64,000 nucleotides of DNA from Melioribacter sp. (GTDB taxonomy: Bacteria; Bacteroidota; Ignavibacteria; Ignavibacteriales; Melioribacteraceae), in the NCBI GenBank assembly GCA_003155655.1, contig PMDS01000063.1:1-64000 (forward strand), in the 5' to 3' direction. The translations under genes and the position numbers were made by a program. Below, one piece after another: positions 16,707 to 25,794 of the stretch (positions within the stretch are counted from its first letter, which is position 1; every line of letters starts with the position of its first letter). Under the pieces are notes generated by a model, which saw only the letters and a list, made by a program, of their open reading frames with translations, had not been told where the DNA came from and searched no databases.

Positions 16707-19103
16707 TTAAGCAAGAGATTCTTTTGATCTTCTGAATGCGGCTGTTATAAAACCGGCAGCCATTACAAGAATGCCAATCCATACAAGACTAATAAATGGT
16801 TTAACACTTGCTTCAACTGTTAAGACTTCTTTTGGTATAGTCTTCTCGGCAGTGCCTGTAATTTCAGATAAATTTAAATCAACAGTCCCTGATGCTTTCA
16901 TGCTTCCAAGTTTGATATTTAAATTAGCATCCTTTAATACAACAGGATCGTGCTCTTGAATGCCGTTAACACTTCTCAGAAACGGTTCAATTTTTTCAGT
17001 TTTGCCATTATACTTAACAGTTAATTTTGCTCCAATCTGAAAATCTTTACCCGCCTTCATTGCCTCGCGAACTTCCGGCGGAAAATTGAATTCATTAAAA
17101 GTTATTTCTACACCTTTATAATTTTTTGTTTCTCCTTTTTCAATTGAAAAAGAAGAGCCTTCATTATTGTTTTCGGTACCATCAGAATAACTTAATGGAG
17201 CAACGTAAAAATCTTTTGTGAACCCAACAAGAATATCCGGCTCGCGCATTAGGCTGTTATTAAATTCTGATATGAACATTATTGGCGCAACTATATTTTT
17301 AGTATTTCCATCCTTCACTTCAATGTTCATGTGGAATTTCTTTCCATCATCAAAAGGTTTATAACCGGTGAATGTCAATTCGCGACCAAAGACGTTAATT
17401 TTTTCTCCCTTTATAAGCTCAACTTGTTTTTGCTGTGAATGCCCGGCTGTTGAAAGCACCCCAAGCAGAAATAATGCAATTCCAACATGGGCAATGTATG
17501 CACCTAGGAAGCTTTTTCTGCCTCTTAATATTTTGAATGCTATCTCGCCATTTACAACAAGCGCAAATGCAGATGAGAAAGTAAGCATAACCAGCATTAC
17601 ATCTTTAACACCGCCAAAGACAACTACTAGTATAGTTATAATAAGTGTCGCAATAACTGATAATCTTGACTGCTTCCACAATTGACTTCGTTCTGTAAAT
17701 TTCCATTTCAATAAAATGCTTAATCCGTTTAACAGACCAATAATAATTGCAAGAGGAAGATTTAATAAATTGTAAAAACTTGTCTGTACAGTAGTACCAA
17801 AAATCGGCATCGAGGTACCTGCCAGAACAATTATCGCCGTGGCAATGAGTGCAACCGAGCCGGTAAATAATGCAAGCTCGCGCGATAATACATTTTCTTC
17901 AAAAGAGAAATGCTCTGTAAGATATTTCCATCTGTAAATTATCCCTCCAATACCAATGAGCATAAAGATTCCAAGAAATATCAATAAGAAAAGATATACC
18001 GCCCTCCCCGGATCAACAAAAGAATGCACCGAGGCATCACCAAGAATACCGCTGCGCGTTAGGAAAGTACTGTATAAAACCAGTACATAAGTCATAATAG
18101 ACAATATCAAATTCATCTTTACAAACCTGCTTCCGCCGCCTTTTTCCTGAGTTTTTCTTTGAACAAGAAGGGTGTGAATGGATGACACTCCAACAAGCCA
18201 GGGAATCAAAGAAGAATTTTCTACGGGGTCCCATCCCCAATAACCACCCCATCCAAGAACACCATAAGCCCAATAGCCTCCAAGCATAATAGCAAAACCA
18301 AGAACACAGGAACCAACCAAAACCCATGGCATAGCTTGCTTCACCCAATCGCGGTATTCATTTTTTAATATTGCAGCCATTGCAAATGCAAATGGAACAG
18401 CGGACATTGAAAATCCAACAAAGAGCATTGGGGGATGAATCTGCATCCAGAAATTTTGCAATAGCGGATTCAAACCCTTGCCTTGAATAATGAAATCACC
18501 CATAGAAATATTATTGGCTGTAAGCGTGTTATAAAGCCCTTTGCCCATCTCTATAAAAGTTTTATTTGATTGCTGCGGATCTGAAAAGACAAAATTCTGT
18601 AACGCCGGCAATGAAAGAAATGCCTGATTTACATTTTTTATATCAATAAAATCTTTATCCATCCAGATATAATTAAAGGGCGATTTTAGCAGCGGGCTTA
18701 CCATCATCAATAAAAATGTGAGTGATAGTGTAAAAATCATCATTACCCTTGGTTCAAGATCACCACGTTTGGATGTATATTCAAGCAGTATCAAACCAAT
18801 TATTGCAGTAAAGAAAGTCCATAGCATAAAGCTGCCTTCCTGCCCTGCATAAAAAGTTGAAATTGTTAAACCCGTTGACATACCGCTTCCGCTGTAGTCA
18901 TAAACGTATTTGTAAATGTATTGATGTGTAAGAACTGCATAAAGCAGCATAGCTGCCGAGGAAATTACCATAATTGCAGTTGTATGATAACCAATGCGTG
19001 CAAGCGTTAATGTATTTTGATAACCGCGGAAAGTCAGATAATACATTACCACTGTAAACACTCCTGCTAACAGCCCGAGTGTTACAAGTATATTACCAAT
19101 CAT
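16707..19103 (-). CDS. ccmF: Cytochrome c heme lyase subunit CcmF
   Basis: A 798-residue multi-pass membrane protein that attaches heme to apocytochrome c. The tryptophan-rich heme-handling motif is GWGGYWGWDPVENSSLIPWL, and periplasmic histidines appear in IHPPMLFVGF and SSIHTLL. At least a dozen hydrophobic segments fill the first 540 residues. A soluble periplasmic domain of about 200 residues then precedes a last membrane helix, longer than in the E. coli protein of about 650. An AGGAG ribosome site lies before the ATG. It is the last gene of ccmC-ccmD-ccmE-ccmF. Confidence 0.93.
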   Translation of the reverse strand: MIGNILVTLGLLAGVFTVVMYYLTFRGYQNTLTLARIGYHTTAIMVISSAAMLLYAVLTHQYIYKYVYDYSGSGMSTGLTISTFYAGQEGSFMLWTFFTAIIGLILLEYTSKRGDLEPRVMMIFTLSLTFLLMMVSPLLKSPFNYIWMDKDFIDIKNVNQAFLSLPALQNFVFSDPQQSNKTFIEMGKGLYNTLTANNISMGDFIIQGKGLNPLLQNFWMQIHPPMLFVGFSMSAVPFAFAMAAILKNEYRDWVKQAMPWVLVGSCVLGFAIMLGGYWAYGVLGWGGYWGWDPVENSSLIPWLVGVSSIHTLLVQRKTQEKGGGSRFVKMNLILSIMTYVLVLYSTFLTRSGILGDASVHSFVDPGRAVYLFLLIFLGIFMLIGIGGIIYRWKYLTEHFSFEENVLSRELALFTGSVALIATAIIVLAGTSMPIFGTTVQTSFYNLLNLPLAIIIGLLNGLSILLKWKFTERSQLWKQSRLSVIATLIITILVVVFGGVKDVMLVMLTFSSAFALVVNGEIAFKILRGRKSFLGAYIAHVGIALFLLGVLSTAGHSQQKQVELIKGEKINVFGRELTFTGYKPFDDGKKFHMNIEVKDGNTKNIVAPIMFISEFNNSLMREPDILVGFTKDFYVAPLSYSDGTENNNEGSSFSIEKGETKNYKGVEITFNEFNFPPEVREAMKAGKDFQIGAKLTVKYNGKTEKIEPFLRSVNGIQEHDPVVLKDANLNIKLGSMKASGTVDLNLSEITGTAEKTIPKEVLTVEASVKPFISLVWIGILVMAAGFITAAFRRSKESLA

Positions 19104-19124
19104 AAAATCTCCTAGCTACTAACC

Positions 19125-19514
19125 TTAAGAGTTAGTTTTTTGATTTGCCTGACCTTGATATTTTGAAGGGCATTTTGTTAAAATGTCGGTAGCGTGAAAA
19201 TTACCATCATGGAATTTGCCCGTTACAACAATACTTGTAGATGATTCAAAATTATTCGGGATTGTTCCATGGTAAAGTACTTTCATAATGTTGCCTTCCG
19301 GATCTTTCATGTAGAATATGAATATGTTGTTTGTTTTGTCAACTTCATAATTTTTTTCCTTAACCCAGTTACCTGTTGCTTTAACTGTTTTTCCGGATTG
19401 CATTACTTTCGTAAAGCTTGCTTCATACTGAACATTTGTTTGTGTAAATAGGTAGATCATTACCCCAAGAAATACAACTATAATAACTCCGCCAAATAAA
19501 TATTTATTTTTCAT
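19125..19514 (-). CDS. ccmE: Heme chaperone CcmE, CxxxY type
   Basis: A periplasmic heme chaperone with an N-terminal membrane anchor (VIIVVFLGVMIYLF) and an OB-fold beta barrel. The heme-attachment region reads ATDILTKCPSKYQGQ: Cys at about 115 and Tyr at about 119. Classical system I CcmE has His at the Cys position (HxxxY). The CxxxY form is the mark of the variant often called system I*, known from deltaproteobacteria and archaea, which typically lacks CcmH. The gene lies 21 bp upstream of ccmF and starts five bases after the ccmD stop. Confidence 0.93.
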   Translation of the reverse strand: MKNKYLFGGVIIVVFLGVMIYLFTQTNVQYEASFTKVMQSGKTVKATGNWVKEKNYEVDKTNNIFIFYMKDPEGNIMKVLYHGTIPNNFESSTSIVVTGKFHDGNFHATDILTKCPSKYQGQANQKTNS

Positions 19515-19519
19515 TACTA

Positions 19520-19690
19520 TTAATTCTCCTTTTTCCCTGAATAGGGTTTACCCAATTCCTTCTCTATTGCTTTAAGACGCTTATCTGTGTTAATTAAGAA
19601 CAAAAATATTCCTATCCAAACTACAAGAACTATGAAAAGCACAATATAAATTGAATTTTTTTCAAGAAATCCTAATAAACCGCCTTCCAT
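19520..19690 (-). CDS. ccmD: Small heme exporter protein CcmD
   Basis: A 56-residue single-helix membrane protein: a short N-terminus MEGGLLGFLEKNS, a helix IYIVLFIVLVVWIGIFLFLI, then a charged cytoplasmic tail DKRLKAIEKELGK. Size, topology and position between ccmC and ccmE match CcmD, which holds CcmC and CcmE in a complex and helps release holo-CcmE. The stop and the ccmE start are five bases apart; GGAGAA inside its end is the ccmE ribosome site. It is short enough to be missed by automated calling. Confidence 0.88.
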   Translation of the reverse strand: MEGGLLGFLEKNSIYIVLFIVLVVWIGIFLFLINTDKRLKAIEKELGKPYSGKKEN

Positions 19691-19701
19691 ATAACCTCAA
19701 A

Positions 19702-20418
19702 TTATTTTTTTGAAATATATTCTTGAATTATTATTGACCTATATCTCACTTTCCACATCCACCAGTATAAAATTGTGAATGCTGCTAATGAAACAAAAAA
19801 AACAAGCCTCATGTTTCCATTCATTTTAAAATCTACAACAGGACTTGTACCTTGAACTATTTTTCCAGAGTTAGGATCAATTTCGAGCGAACCCGGATGA
19901 AGCCCCAGCATTATTCTGGGCATTATAAAAATAAAAAACGGGACAGTTAGAAAAGCAATTATAGAATAAACTGCAGAAAGCCTTGCACGTTTATCTTCAT
20001 TTTCAACAGCCGAGCGAAGCGCAAAAAGAGAACCATAAATTAAAAGAAGAATAAAGATACTTGTTTCACGAGGATCCCAATTCCAAAATGTACCCCAATT
20101 AAATTTTGCCCATATTGAACCGGTTACAGTAGCAAGTATGCAGAACATCATACCAAGCTGTAAAGCTGCGGCAGATTTTGCGTCTTCATCTAAATTTTTG
20201 TTTCGTAAATACCTTATTCCATAAACCATTGCCATTAAAAACGCAATTACAGAAAGCCATGCAGTAGGAACATGAAAGAAAATGATTTTTGCTTTCTCAC
20301 CAAGTCCCGGAATGATTGGAAACTGCATCCATCCCTGCGGATTTTCAACAATTGGAAATGAAATTCCAGTAATTATTACAAAACACATTAGAATAAATAA
20401 GATTGCTTTCCAGATCAT
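19702..20418 (-). CDS. ccmC: Heme exporter/handling protein CcmC
   Basis: A 238-residue, six-helix membrane protein that delivers heme to CcmE. The tryptophan-rich motif WGTFWNWDPRETSIFILLL is diagnostic, and histidines on both sides (FFHVPTAW and MLGLHPGSLE) are the expected heme ligands. It begins the ccmCDEF unit. The ABC exporter genes ccmA and ccmB are not adjacent: upstream lies a divergent phosphatase gene. Confidence 0.93.
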   Translation of the reverse strand: MIWKAILFILMCFVIITGISFPIVENPQGWMQFPIIPGLGEKAKIIFFHVPTAWLSVIAFLMAMVYGIRYLRNKNLDEDAKSAAALQLGMMFCILATVTGSIWAKFNWGTFWNWDPRETSIFILLLIYGSLFALRSAVENEDKRARLSAVYSIIAFLTVPFFIFIMPRIMLGLHPGSLEIDPNSGKIVQGTSPVVDFKMNGNMRLVFFVSLAAFTILYWWMWKVRYRSIIIQEYISKK

Positions 20419-20606
20419 AATTGTTTTTATCTGTATTGTTAAATAAGATACCGCACCCGTAAAATAAGAAAGTGGGGCTGATTATCAAAGAAAGAATTCG
20501 TCTCTATGAGTAAAATAGGTTAACTTTGGCAAAAATTTTGAAACTTATTGAGATCAAACAAATTTCTATTAAAATCGTCTAACAAATTGAGAATTGATGG
20601 AGAAAA

Positions 20607-21692
20607 ATGCCTGGTTCAAATCCTATAAAAAGATTGTTTGATCTTTACACAAGCGATTTAAGTTCTGATGAAATAACCCGCCTCATTAAACGTGATGCAG
20701 GTGAAGTATATGAATTTTTTGCTAAAGACATTCCAAAACCAGACCCGTCAAAGAACAAAATTGTTAGAGGTTTAATTTTAATAAGAAGCCTGTTTAACGC
20801 TTTTTTATTAAAATTAACACCCGCAAGAAGAATCTTTTACATCGCGGCACTTTTCTTTTTTATTATTGGCTTTTCCGCTCCTATGAAACCCGGATATATA
20901 CTACTCGGATTTATTATAATTAATCTCCTGCTCGCTTTTGAATTAGCAGATAAACTTTCTGCCAAAGGCGAATTAGATGTAGCTCGTAAAATCCAATCTG
21001 ACTTAATTCCCAAACATCCTTTAAACATCAAAAATTTCCAGATTAGTTCCTTTTATGAACCGGCAAGAGAAGTTGGAGGAGATTACTTTGATGTTATTGA
21101 ATCTAAGGAACGTTCATATCTTATTATTGGCGATGTATCCGGTAAAGGAATGGCTGCAGCGCTTTATATGGTCCGCGTTCAATCTATTATTTATTCTTTG
21201 TTAGACAATTTTTCTGATGTTAAAGATCTGGTAATAAATTTAAAAAAATATTTCTCAAGCTCTTTAAGAAAAGAATATTTTTTAACATTGTCCATTGCTT
21301 CTGTAGAAGAAGACGGCTCAATTATTTTAGCGCGCGCCGGACATACTCCTTTAATTTGGTTTAAAAGCGGCACTCAGGAGTTCGAAATTGTCTGCCCGCA
21401 TGGAATTGGAATTGGATTAAATGACAAAGGCATTTTTGAAAAAACTTTGGAATCAGTTAAGATAAAACCGGAAAAAAATGATATTATTTTCTTCTATACG
21501 GATGGAGTTAATGAAGCTATGAATATATTAATGGAACAATTTGGAGAAGAAAACATTAAGCGTGTAATTAAAAATAATTCCGGCAAATCAATTGATGAAA
21601 TAAAAAGAGCATTGTTAAATGCCCTTGTTTTTTTCCGTGGTGAAGCTTATCAAAATGATGATATAACTTTTATTATTCTTAAAGCCGGCTAA
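20607..21692 (+). CDS. SpoIIE/RsbU-type PP2C serine phosphatase, membrane-anchored
   Basis: A 361-residue protein. Residues 1-70 are soluble, then two hydrophobic helices (about 75-115, AALFFFIIGF and GYILLGFIIINLLLAF) precede a C-terminal PP2C-like domain. Metal-binding acidic residues are visible in EVGGDYFDVI, IIGDVSGKGMAAALYMV and IFFYTDGVNEA. The segment ARKIQSDLIPKHPLNIKNFQI is the standard linker of RsbU-type phosphatases that dephosphorylate STAS anti-anti-sigma proteins. An RsbW-like kinase is encoded 1.6 kb downstream on the other strand. GGAG lies ahead of the ATG. Confidence 0.9.
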   Translation: MPGSNPIKRLFDLYTSDLSSDEITRLIKRDAGEVYEFFAKDIPKPDPSKNKIVRGLILIRSLFNAFLLKLTPARRIFYIAALFFFIIGFSAPMKPGYILLGFIIINLLLAFELADKLSAKGELDVARKIQSDLIPKHPLNIKNFQISSFYEPAREVGGDYFDVIESKERSYLIIGDVSGKGMAAALYMVRVQSIIYSLLDNFSDVKDLVINLKKYFSSSLRKEYFLTLSIASVEEDGSIILARAGHTPLIWFKSGTQEFEIVCPHGIGIGLNDKGIFEKTLESVKIKPEKNDIIFFYTDGVNEAMNILMEQFGEENIKRVIKNNSGKSIDEIKRALLNALVFFRGEAYQNDDITFIILKAG

Positions 21693-23290
21693 TTAGCTTC
21701 ATATATTTTGAACTCTTCATTTTCCGGTCTAAGCTCATCATACATTCTTTTTAACGAGTTATAAGCAGTTTCGCTTCCTCTTTGAGCAGCATGGCGGTAT
21801 AGCAAAGTTGATTTTGCTTTGTTCTCTTTAACTCCAATTCCTTTTTCGTAGCACAAACCAATTGCAGTCTGTGCAAGTATTGACCCTTCATCTGCTATTT
21901 TCTGAAGTGCTTCGAAATTTTGCGAAAGATTACTCTTATCATTGGTTTCAAAAAGATTACTCATTAAAATTCTTGCCTCTGCCTCTTTGCTGCCTAAATT
22001 TTTTGCAGTCTGCCAAAATTGAATTGCCTTCTCTCTGTTTTTTTCAACAAGTGTTCCATTTGAATATAAAAGTCCTAGCTCTATTATAGACGGTACGTGT
22101 TGTTTATCGGCAGCTTTTTTCAAAAAATCCATTGCTTGCTGATTTGAAATCTGGTTGTCAAAGCCAAGTGCCGAAATGCCCGCCCATGCATACATTGCAT
22201 TTGCATCGCCGTTGTTAATTTTTTCCTTGAGAAGGGTGAATAATTCTTTGCTTTGAATCATTTTAAATAATTGTTCTCCCGCTTTATTTGAGCCCAGCCT
22301 ATAAGCGCGCAAATAGCTCACAGCAGCAAGTATTAAATTTTTATTAAACATAATGCCGTTTTCATAACTTCTACCCATAATTAAAAGAGCTTCAGGACTG
22401 CCATTCTCGGCAGCAAATTTCATCAGGCTAAGCCCGCTTGAATCTTTAGGCATAGAATCATGTGGTAATTCATCAAGCCCTAAATACTTTTTAACCTCTT
22501 CCGGCTTTTTATTCAGGATAGAGACAATAACACTATCACTCTTTCCATTTTTTCCGCCTTTTACTTTTTGATCAAAGTCATAAAAATCAAAATCCCAATT
22601 TGGATTTATAACATTCGCCATCTCATCAGTTCTGCTGACATCTTTTACAGGAATAGAAGAAGTATCGGCAACCGGCACAAACCCGCTTTTCAACAATTGT
22701 TTTATAGCATCTTTTGCAGGCGCATAATTTCCATCTGCAGAGCTTTTAATATATTTATATGCTTCATTGATATTTCTGTTTACCGCAAGATTATCGGTAT
22801 ATGTCAACCCTACTGCAAATTGTGCTTCAGGCAATTTTGATGCTGAAGCGCTTTTAAAATTTTCATATGCTTCAAATGGATTCCAGGGAACACCAATTCC
22901 ATTATATAACATAATTCCATAATTAAATTTTGCAGAGGGCAGATTCTGATCTGCGGCTTTTCTAATCCAATATATAGCTTTAACCGTATCGGCAGGAAAT
23001 CCACTTCCAAGCAGGTAACGGATTCCTAACTCGTGCTGTGCAAATGGATCATTTTTATTCGCCTCACTCACGAGAACATATCCTGCTATTAATGAATATG
23101 TAGGATACTTGGCTTTAATTAATGGATATTTTCCCGGAATATTATCTTTAAAGACCTGACTTCTTGTAGTGTCTTGTGCATATAAAGATATTGTAACAAG
23201 GAGAAAAAATGTTATAAAGTAGCGCAATCGATTTACCAATATCTTTAGTTGATAAAAAATTATATACAGCGACTTATACAGAAAGTACAT
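21689..23290 (-). CDS. Exported Sel1-repeat protein
   Basis: A 533-residue protein with a long N-terminal region ending in a signal-like helix (RYFITFFLLVTISLYAQ), then many repeats of about 36 residues of the Sel1/TPR-like type, such as AKFNYGIMLYNGIGV, AMYAWAGISALG and AQTAIGLCYEKGIGVKENKAK. These stacks bind other proteins. It is probably periplasmic. It lies 34 bp downstream of the RsbW-like gene on the same strand and overlaps the convergent phosphatase gene by four bases. A link to the partner-switching circuit is possible but unsupported beyond position. Confidence 0.88.
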   Translation of the reverse strand: MYFLYKSLYIIFYQLKILVNRLRYFITFFLLVTISLYAQDTTRSQVFKDNIPGKYPLIKAKYPTYSLIAGYVLVSEANKNDPFAQHELGIRYLLGSGFPADTVKAIYWIRKAADQNLPSAKFNYGIMLYNGIGVPWNPFEAYENFKSASASKLPEAQFAVGLTYTDNLAVNRNINEAYKYIKSSADGNYAPAKDAIKQLLKSGFVPVADTSSIPVKDVSRTDEMANVINPNWDFDFYDFDQKVKGGKNGKSDSVIVSILNKKPEEVKKYLGLDELPHDSMPKDSSGLSLMKFAAENGSPEALLIMGRSYENGIMFNKNLILAAVSYLRAYRLGSNKAGEQLFKMIQSKELFTLLKEKINNGDANAMYAWAGISALGFDNQISNQQAMDFLKKAADKQHVPSIIELGLLYSNGTLVEKNREKAIQFWQTAKNLGSKEAEARILMSNLFETNDKSNLSQNFEALQKIADEGSILAQTAIGLCYEKGIGVKENKAKSTLLYRHAAQRGSETAYNSLKRMYDELRPENEEFKIYEAN

Positions 23291-23324
23291 CTAAGAAGTT
23301 TCTAAGTTTAATATTTCCTCTGGC

Positions 23325-23744
23325 TTATATTAACCATTTTTTAAGGATAAAATGATTTTTCCCTTCTTCAATATAATATTTCATCTCATCCATAAGCTGT
23401 TGAATGATGAAAAGTCCCATTCCACTTTCCGGCAGATTATTTATATCCTTTGGATCAAAATCCAGATCATTAACAACAAGACTGCTTCTGGGAATACCCA
23501 GGTCAACAATTTCTATTTCAAAAAAATTTTTATCTTTTTTAACAGTAATGTCAATATCCTGCGTTTCATCTCCATTGTAAGCATGTTTAATAACATTATT
23601 TAGAGCCTCCGTCATGCATATTTCTACAGCATTACATATATGCTGTTCAATACCATCCAATTCAAGGAATAATTTTATCCTTTTGTTTACATCCGCTACT
23701 TTACTATAATCACTGATAATATGAAAACTTTGCTCTCTAAGCAT
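23325..23744 (-). CDS. RsbW-like anti-sigma factor kinase (HATPase_c)
   Basis: A 139-residue GHKL ATPase. The N-box is CMTEALNNVIKHAYNGDE and the G1/G2 boxes are in EIVDLGIPRSS and PESGMGLFIIQQLMDEM. Stand-alone domains of this kind phosphorylate STAS antagonists and may bind sigma factors. It is followed by the Sel1 gene, and a SpoIIE-type phosphatase gene lies just beyond, so kinase and phosphatase of one switch are near each other. A STAS-domain protein is not visible in the window. Confidence 0.9.
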   Translation of the reverse strand: MLREQSFHIISDYSKVADVNKRIKLFLELDGIEQHICNAVEICMTEALNNVIKHAYNGDETQDIDITVKKDKNFFEIEIVDLGIPRSSLVVNDLDFDPKDINNLPESGMGLFIIQQLMDEMKYYIEEGKNHFILKKWLI

Positions 23745-23986
23745 TTCGTTTCTTGATTTAATGTCTGCAATATAAAAAAGTGTTTGTAAAGACCAAAGAA
23801 TAATACATGGAAAGAGGTAAAACTTTTTATAGTTCTACTAAATAAAGTTGGAAATTTATTCTGAACCGAATATTAACTGTAACACAAATAATCGGATATT
23901 CGGGGGTATTTCTTGTCCTTGGCAAGACAACTTTTATCGATTATAACGCTAGAAAAATTAGTATGATAAAAATCATCCTCTGAAGA

Positions 23987-24187
23987 TTATTTTTTCTCTT
24001 CTGCTTCAGCTTTCTTAGTTGAAATACCTAATGGTATATATGCAGGACATGTTCTTATAGATCCGGTAAGAAGTAATGGCAGCCCTAGTAAGCCCCACCA
24101 GCTTTGATAAATGATTCCGAGTGCAATTATTACAAGACCAACCACAAGACGTAATGTTTGATCAAATCTGCCAATATTCTTTTTCAT
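23987..24187 (-). CDS. DUF2892 inner-membrane protein
   Basis: A 66-residue protein with two adjacent hydrophobic segments: LRLVVGLVIIALGIIY and GLLGLPLLLTGSIRTCPAYIPLG. The opening KKNIGRFDQTLR and the CPAY(I/L)PLG loop with its single cysteine are the DUF2892 family pattern. The role of the family is not known; homologs are often near rhodanese or thiol genes, which is not the case here. The ATG at 24187 has GGAGAA upstream and is preferred over a TTG at 24199. Confidence 0.88.
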   Translation of the reverse strand: MKKNIGRFDQTLRLVVGLVIIALGIIYQSWWGLLGLPLLLTGSIRTCPAYIPLGISTKKAEAEEKK

Positions 24188-24245
24188 AGTGTTCTCCAAA
24201 TGAGTTAATGATTAGATGCGAAATTCAAATTAAAGATTCAAAATT

Positions 24246-25730
24246 TTACTTTAAAAGAATCATTTTTCTTACCTGGACATAGTTTCCTACTCTTAGAATA
24301 TACATATAAATACCACTAGGTAATTGAGAACCTTGCCTGCCGGCAGGCAGGTTGTCCGTCAGCTGACGGATTGAGAATGGAGAATTATAAGTTCCGGATG
24401 GTTTAAATCCATCTACCAGTGTTGCAATTTCCCTTCCAAGAAGATCATAAACCTTTAATGTAACATAACCTGCAACAGGTAACTGATAACTGATAGCGGT
24501 AGAGGGATTAAATGGATTGGGATAATTTTGATACAAGGCAAATTCTTTAGGAATAATTTGTTTTTCTTCGATCCCGCTGGTTCTTGAAAATTTTCTTTCT
24601 ATAAGATTCCACAATTCCGTTCTACCGTCGTCATAACCAAGCGCCCAAATGCCAATTCCTTTCAAATTTTTCTTTATCGCCAGATCATACTTCAATGCAA
24701 GTGAAGAATCATTGTCATACCATATCTGGTTCCATATTGAATCTCGCCAGCTCAGCCAGGGTGTCTGCGTAGTTTTATCCCATTGAATACTTTTCTGGCT
24801 GTAAGCAGGAATAATTTGGTTGTAAAGCAGCGAAGGTTTAATCCAATTATTTTTAGACCTGAGCGGGTCATAGGGTAAAACTTGAGCAAAAGGGTCCTTA
24901 GAGTTTAATCTCCAGTAGTTTCCGTAATACGGCACTCCAAGAATCAACTTATCCGGGTTTGAAGTAACAATGGAAGAAAAATAAACATCAAATGTACTGG
25001 TAACGTTGTAACCTCCGTTACCTATCAATGGTGCTGATGGGCTGGTATTGTAACTCCAGCTTCCATTATAGTCATAACACATTACAAAAAGGTAATCAGC
25101 ACTATTCAACAGAAGATTAAAATCCCATGATCCATCATTTACATTCGGAACTGCAATAGCAAGTTCGTTAACAGTATTAATATTGTTTAAAGCATTTTTT
25201 ATTGCATCCAAAAAATTTTTAGTGGGATTTTTTTTGTCTCTTATTTGAATATTTTCAAAATCAATTATCACACCGGCAAATGCCCCGCTGACATTTTTTG
25301 TAAGAATATTATTTATAAGATTTTTTCTAACATTCACATCATTAAAAATTTTATGAATCGCTAATGAATCAAAATTTGTAACTGTCATCATTAATTTTAC
25401 ATTGTTATTCACTGCTTTGGTAATAACATCATACCAGGGCCAAGTGCCATAAGGAGGATCTTTCAATGCCCCCGTGCTGTCTGCTTCAAAGGAAAATACT
25501 GCTAGGTGTGAAAGTAAATCATATCTTAAATAATTCTGAGATCCTAACTGGTACTGCCACCATGGTAAAAAACCAAAAACGGTTTTTGTAAGTGCCTGGT
25601 TGCCCTGTACTTCAATTTGTTTTGTTTCGAAAAGTTTACAAAAACTACTCTCAGATTGGCAAATCGATTTTAAGTCATATGCATATAAAAGTTGCGCTAA
25701 AATTAAAACTAACAGTGCTTTTATTTTCAT
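24246..25730 (-). CDS. GH18-like glycosidase with T9SS sorting tail
   Basis: A 494-residue secreted protein. The first 17 residues are a signal peptide (MKIKALLVLILAQLLYA). A TIM-barrel GH18 domain covers about residues 50-385: the active-site strand is AGVIIDFENI (the DxE of the chitinase-type motif), followed by LFVMCYDYNGSWSY and GIGIWALGYDDGRTELW. This arrangement is closest to YaaH/SagB-like N-acetylglucosaminidase or cell-wall hydrolases. From about residue 400 a type IX secretion tail begins, FALYQNYPNPFNPSTAI, and ends VRKMILLK. A palindromic repeat insertion adds RQLTDNLPAGRQG within the tail. Confidence 0.92.
   Translation of the reverse strand: MKIKALLVLILAQLLYAYDLKSICQSESSFCKLFETKQIEVQGNQALTKTVFGFLPWWQYQLGSQNYLRYDLLSHLAVFSFEADSTGALKDPPYGTWPWYDVITKAVNNNVKLMMTVTNFDSLAIHKIFNDVNVRKNLINNILTKNVSGAFAGVIIDFENIQIRDKKNPTKNFLDAIKNALNNINTVNELAIAVPNVNDGSWDFNLLLNSADYLFVMCYDYNGSWSYNTSPSAPLIGNGGYNVTSTFDVYFSSIVTSNPDKLILGVPYYGNYWRLNSKDPFAQVLPYDPLRSKNNWIKPSLLYNQIIPAYSQKSIQWDKTTQTPWLSWRDSIWNQIWYDNDSSLALKYDLAIKKNLKGIGIWALGYDDGRTELWNLIERKFSRTSGIEEKQIIPKEFALYQNYPNPFNPSTAISYQLPVAGYVTLKVYDLLGREIATLVDGFKPSGTYNSPFSIRQLTDNLPAGRQGSQLPSGIYMYILRVGNYVQVRKMILLK
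24331..24370. repeat. Double palindrome inserted in coding sequence
   Basis: Two perfect 16-bp palindromes lie six bases apart: TGCCTGCCGGCAGGCA at 24334-24349 and TCCGTCAGCTGACGGA at 24355-24370. An 8-bp direct repeat ATTGAGAA flanks them (24323-24330 and 24370-24377). They are read through in the T9SS tail of the GH18 gene. Palindromes of the CCTGCC-GGCAGG type are familiar dispersed repeats in uncultivated bacterial genomes. Confidence 0.85.
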
Positions 25731-25794
25731 CTTTGTTTAAACTATTTATTTATAGCCACGAAAATGTTTACACAATAAAAAACACATCATTATT

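Noticed and set aside
20607-21692. Whether the PP2C-like protein might be an adenylate cyclase or GGDEF protein because of its membrane helices
   Set aside because: The acidic motifs GDYFDV, GDVSGKG and YTDGVNE are those of SpoIIE/RsbU phosphatases.
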